A stretch of 8,635 nucleotides of DNA from Sphingomonadaceae bacterium. GTDB taxonomy: Bacteria; Pseudomonadota; Alphaproteobacteria; Sphingomonadales; Sphingomonadaceae. Within the stretch, counting starts at the first letter, position 1. Each line of letters opens with the position of its first letter. The DNA lies in NCBI GenBank assembly GCA_947446935.1, contig CANFIV010000046.1, positions 1 to 8,635 on the forward strand. Reading direction: 5' to 3'. Positions 6,546-8,635 of the stretch are shown here, piece by piece. Position numbers and translations under genes: made by a program. The notes below the pieces were generated by a model. It saw nothing but the letters and a program-made list of their open reading frames with translations. It did no database searches and was not told the DNA's origin.

Positions 6546-8306
6546 ATGGTTTCCGGGGCAAGGGGATTGATGGGTCTGGCACTTGGCCTGGCACTCGCGG
6601 GGCAGGGGACAGCGCAAGCCGCGCCCAAAGCTGCAGAGCCTGCCGATCTGGTCATCGTCAACGGCAAGATCATCACCGTCGATGCCAAAGGCACCGTGGT
6701 CCGGGGCGTCGCGATCCGGGCGGGCCGGATCGTCGCGGTCGGCAATGTCAGCCGCTATCGCGGCCCACGCACGCAGGTGATCGATCTCAAGGGGCAAACG
6801 ATGCTCCCCGGCTTCATCGATGCGCACTCGCATGTTGGCGGCATGGCCGAAGTCGAGGCGCACGATATCGATATCCAGGTGCCGCCGCTGAAAGATGGCG
6901 CGGCCGTGATCGCGCGGTTGCAGGAGGCCGCCGCGAAAATGCCGCCGGGGGCGTGGCTGATCGGCAATGGCACCTACAACCAGCCCATGCCCTCGCGCGC
7001 GGCGCTGGATGCCGCCTTGCCCGACAATCCGGTCGATCTGCGCTGGAGCGCGCACGATCATCTTATCAATCACAAAGCCGCCGAGATCATGGGGCTGAAC
7101 CGCACCTTCCCCGATCCTCCGGCCGGGACCGCTGCGCGTTTCGAGCGCACGGCGGATGGCGAGATCATGATTATCCGCGATGCGCAGGTGCCCTGGCCCA
7201 AGGGCATGGTGCCCGCTTTCACACCGGGCGAGCGCAAGGAAGCGGTGTTCCACATCCTCTCGGACTTCTATCTGAAGCGCGGCGTCACCACGGTTTCGGA
7301 CATGTCAGACATCATAACCTATGATGCGATGGCGCAGTTGAAGGCCGAGGGCCGCCTGCCAACGCGGATGCGCCTGAACTTCCTGATCGGGCCGCTGATG
7401 CTTGCCGGGATCACCGTCGCTTCATCGAAGGATCCCGATCCGGTGAGCCGGATCGAAGCCATGGGCTACAAACCCGGCGGCGGCACCGAATGGATCAGAA
7501 CCGGCGCGATCAAGCTCATCGAGGATGGGGTCTGGGGCACAACCTCGGCGGTCTATCGGCCGCACTGGAATGGTTCCGCAACGACATGGGCACCGAACAA
7601 TACCGGCGGGGTCACGTACAAGCAGGAAGAGCTGAACGCGCTGGTGGGCGATGCCTATCGCCGGGGCTGGCAGGTGCAGATCCACGCCAATGGCGATCGG
7701 TCGCAGGACATGGTGCTGGATGCTTATGAAGCGGCGGCGGCACGCTACCCGAGGTCGGATGCCCGCCTCAGGATCGAACACTTTGGTCATTTCCTGAGCA
7801 TCGATCCGGCGCGCACCGAGCGGCGCCTGCAGCGCATGGTGCAAGATCACGTCATTCCGTCGATGCAGGTCGCATTTCTGTGGCGGCTCGATGCGACCAA
7901 TGCCGCAGAGCCGGATGTCAAGTTCTTCCCCTTGAAGACGCTCATCGCACGCGGACTTCATCCGGCCGGCGGGGTCGATACGATCGGCACGCAGAACTTC
8001 GCCACGAACCCGTTCTTCTCGATCGCGCGGGCCGTCAACCGCGACAGCAAGTACGGGACCATCGTGCAGCCGGAGGAGGCGATCGGTGTGATGGACGCAA
8101 TCCGCATGTTCACGATCTGGAGTGCCGAAGCAAACTTCCTCGAGAAGGATCAGGGCAGCATCGAGGTGGGCAAACTCGCCGATTTCGTGGTGGTTGATGC
8201 CGATCCACTGACCATTCCCAAGGCCCGCATCGGAGACGTTCAGGTCGTCATGACAATTCTGGACGGCAAGATTGCCTATGAGAGGCCACCTGCGCCTGCC
8301 CGCTGA
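6546..8306 (+). CDS. Secreted YtcJ-type amidohydrolase
   Basis: Metal-dependent hydrolase of the amidohydrolase superfamily (YtcJ / Amidohydro_3 type), expected to cleave an amide, formamide or similar C-N bond in the periplasm. The 586 residues start with a signal peptide (about 1-25, ending TAQA). Next come the N-terminal beta-sandwich strand DLVIVNGKIITVD (34-46), LPGFIDAHSH (87-96) with metal ligands H94 and H96, a possible active-site lysine K323 in GAIKLIEDG, H380 in QIHANGD, H412 in IEHFG and D478 in GGVDTIG. The C-terminal sandwich segment includes GSIEVGKLADFVVVD (537-551). The ATG at 6546 is preferred because GGGGAGG lies 8 bases upstream and it leaves a clean signal peptide; the upstream in-frame ATG at 6486 abuts the terminator and has no ribosome binding site. 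It follows the receptor gene on the same strand. No strong promoter is seen in the gap. The substrate is unknown. Confidence 0.92.
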   Translation: MVSGARGLMGLALGLALAGQGTAQAAPKAAEPADLVIVNGKIITVDAKGTVVRGVAIRAGRIVAVGNVSRYRGPRTQVIDLKGQTMLPGFIDAHSHVGGMAEVEAHDIDIQVPPLKDGAAVIARLQEAAAKMPPGAWLIGNGTYNQPMPSRAALDAALPDNPVDLRWSAHDHLINHKAAEIMGLNRTFPDPPAGTAARFERTADGEIMIIRDAQVPWPKGMVPAFTPGERKEAVFHILSDFYLKRGVTTVSDMSDIITYDAMAQLKAEGRLPTRMRLNFLIGPLMLAGITVASSKDPDPVSRIEAMGYKPGGGTEWIRTGAIKLIEDGVWGTTSAVYRPHWNGSATTWAPNNTGGVTYKQEELNALVGDAYRRGWQVQIHANGDRSQDMVLDAYEAAAARYPRSDARLRIEHFGHFLSIDPARTERRLQRMVQDHVIPSMQVAFLWRLDATNAAEPDVKFFPLKTLIARGLHPAGGVDTIGTQNFATNPFFSIARAVNRDSKYGTIVQPEEAIGVMDAIRMFTIWSAEANFLEKDQGSIEVGKLADFVVVDADPLTIPKARIGDVQVVMTILDGKIAYERPPAPAR

Positions 8307-8340
8307 GCGGGGCTCTTGCCGGTCTTCCAGCGCCTGCGGC

Positions 8341-8635
8341 TCAGTCCTTAAGCCCAGACCTCGGGAAATCCCGCCCCAGTGAACTGCGCCACGGGGTTTG
8401 CATCTTTGGCACGCCGGGAATGCGGAAACCGCTTGGGTTGTGGCACTGCTGGCATACGGTGCCAAACGTGCCGTGGTGCACATCGTCCTTCTTGTGGCAA
8501 TCGATGCAGCGGTCGCCGACTTTCACCGTGTTGACCGACTTCGGGTGACAGCCGACGCAGGTGACCCGGGCGTGAAGGCCGATCAAGGGAAAGCCGGTCT
8601 TGGCGTGATCGAATTTCGCGACTTTCCAGGTCGAC
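8341..8635 (-). CDS. Multiheme c-type cytochrome, C-terminal fragment
   Basis: C-terminal 97 codons of a periplasmic electron-transfer protein; the frame is open through the right edge, so the true start lies outside. Three CXXCH haem-binding motifs are visible: CVGCH (8559-8545), CIDCH (8508-8494) and CQQCH (8454-8440). Extra histidines in KKDDVHHG and in the upstream FDHAKTGFPL segment could serve as distal ligands, giving bis-histidine haems. The spacing and the FDH-KTGFPL-H-CxxCH pattern fit cytochrome c3/c7-like multihaem proteins with repeated units, so more haems probably lie beyond the edge. It is convergent with the amidohydrolase gene, with 34 bases between the stop codons and no clear shared terminator. 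Redox partner unknown. Confidence 0.9.
   Translation of the reverse strand, partial: STWKVAKFDHAKTGFPLIGLHARVTCVGCHPKSVNTVKVGDRCIDCHKKDDVHHGTFGTVCQQCHNPSGFRIPGVPKMQTPWRSSLGRDFPRSGLKD

Noticed and set aside
8305..8315. Small GAGC-GGG-GCTC hairpin between the convergent genes
   Set aside because: A 4-bp stem without a T tract is too weak to call a terminator.
8584..8586. TTG as a start codon for the cytochrome
   Set aside because: The same frame continues upstream to the window edge with cytochrome-like sequence (FDHAKTGFPL), so this is an internal leucine.

Overview
The window looks like a chromosomal segment of a high-GC alphaproteobacterium, most likely a sphingomonad (Sphingomonadales). 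This is inferred from the gene types: an alphaproteobacterial chemoreceptor architecture, a RibB protein with a degenerate RibA-like tail next to ribH, and a large TonB-dependent receptor beside a secreted amidohydrolase. No RNA gene, transposase, integrase or CRISPR array was seen.

Layout. (1) 1-1256, minus strand: the N-terminal 418 codons of a methyl-accepting chemotaxis protein, cut by the left edge before the hairpin tip of its signalling domain. Its leader can form two mutually exclusive hairpins, one covering the ribosome binding site. (2) 1257-1494: a non-coding gap rich in short inverted repeats. (3) 1495-3189, minus strand: a tight two-gene riboflavin unit, ribBX then ribH, separated by 6 bases. 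The ribBX product has an N-terminal helix-turn-helix, an intact DHBP synthase domain and a GTP cyclohydrolase II-like domain with no zinc or GTP site. (4) 3190-3450: a divergent control region, with a perfect TTCACA-N6-TGTGAA palindrome in front of ribBX and a promoter plus inverted repeat in front of the receptor gene. (5) 3451-6408, plus strand: a 985-residue TonB-dependent receptor, closed by a strong intrinsic terminator at 6454-6482. (6) 6546-8306, plus strand: a secreted YtcJ-type amidohydrolase. (7) 8341-8635, minus strand: the C-terminal end of a multiheme c-type cytochrome, convergent with the amidohydrolase and cut by the right edge.

How the parts fit. ribBX and ribH supply the two reactions that build and condense the four-carbon unit of lumazine; GTP cyclohydrolase II must be encoded elsewhere. 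The receptor and amidohydrolase plausibly form an uptake-and-hydrolysis pair: the receptor brings a compound into the periplasm, where the exported hydrolase cleaves an amide or related bond. The substrate cannot be read from the sequence. The chemoreceptor and cytochrome have no evident functional link to the rest.

Most of the window is ordinary. The points most worth a second look are the competing hairpins in the chemoreceptor leader, and the DNA-binding-like domain fused to RibBX together with the palindrome in front of its own start codon.
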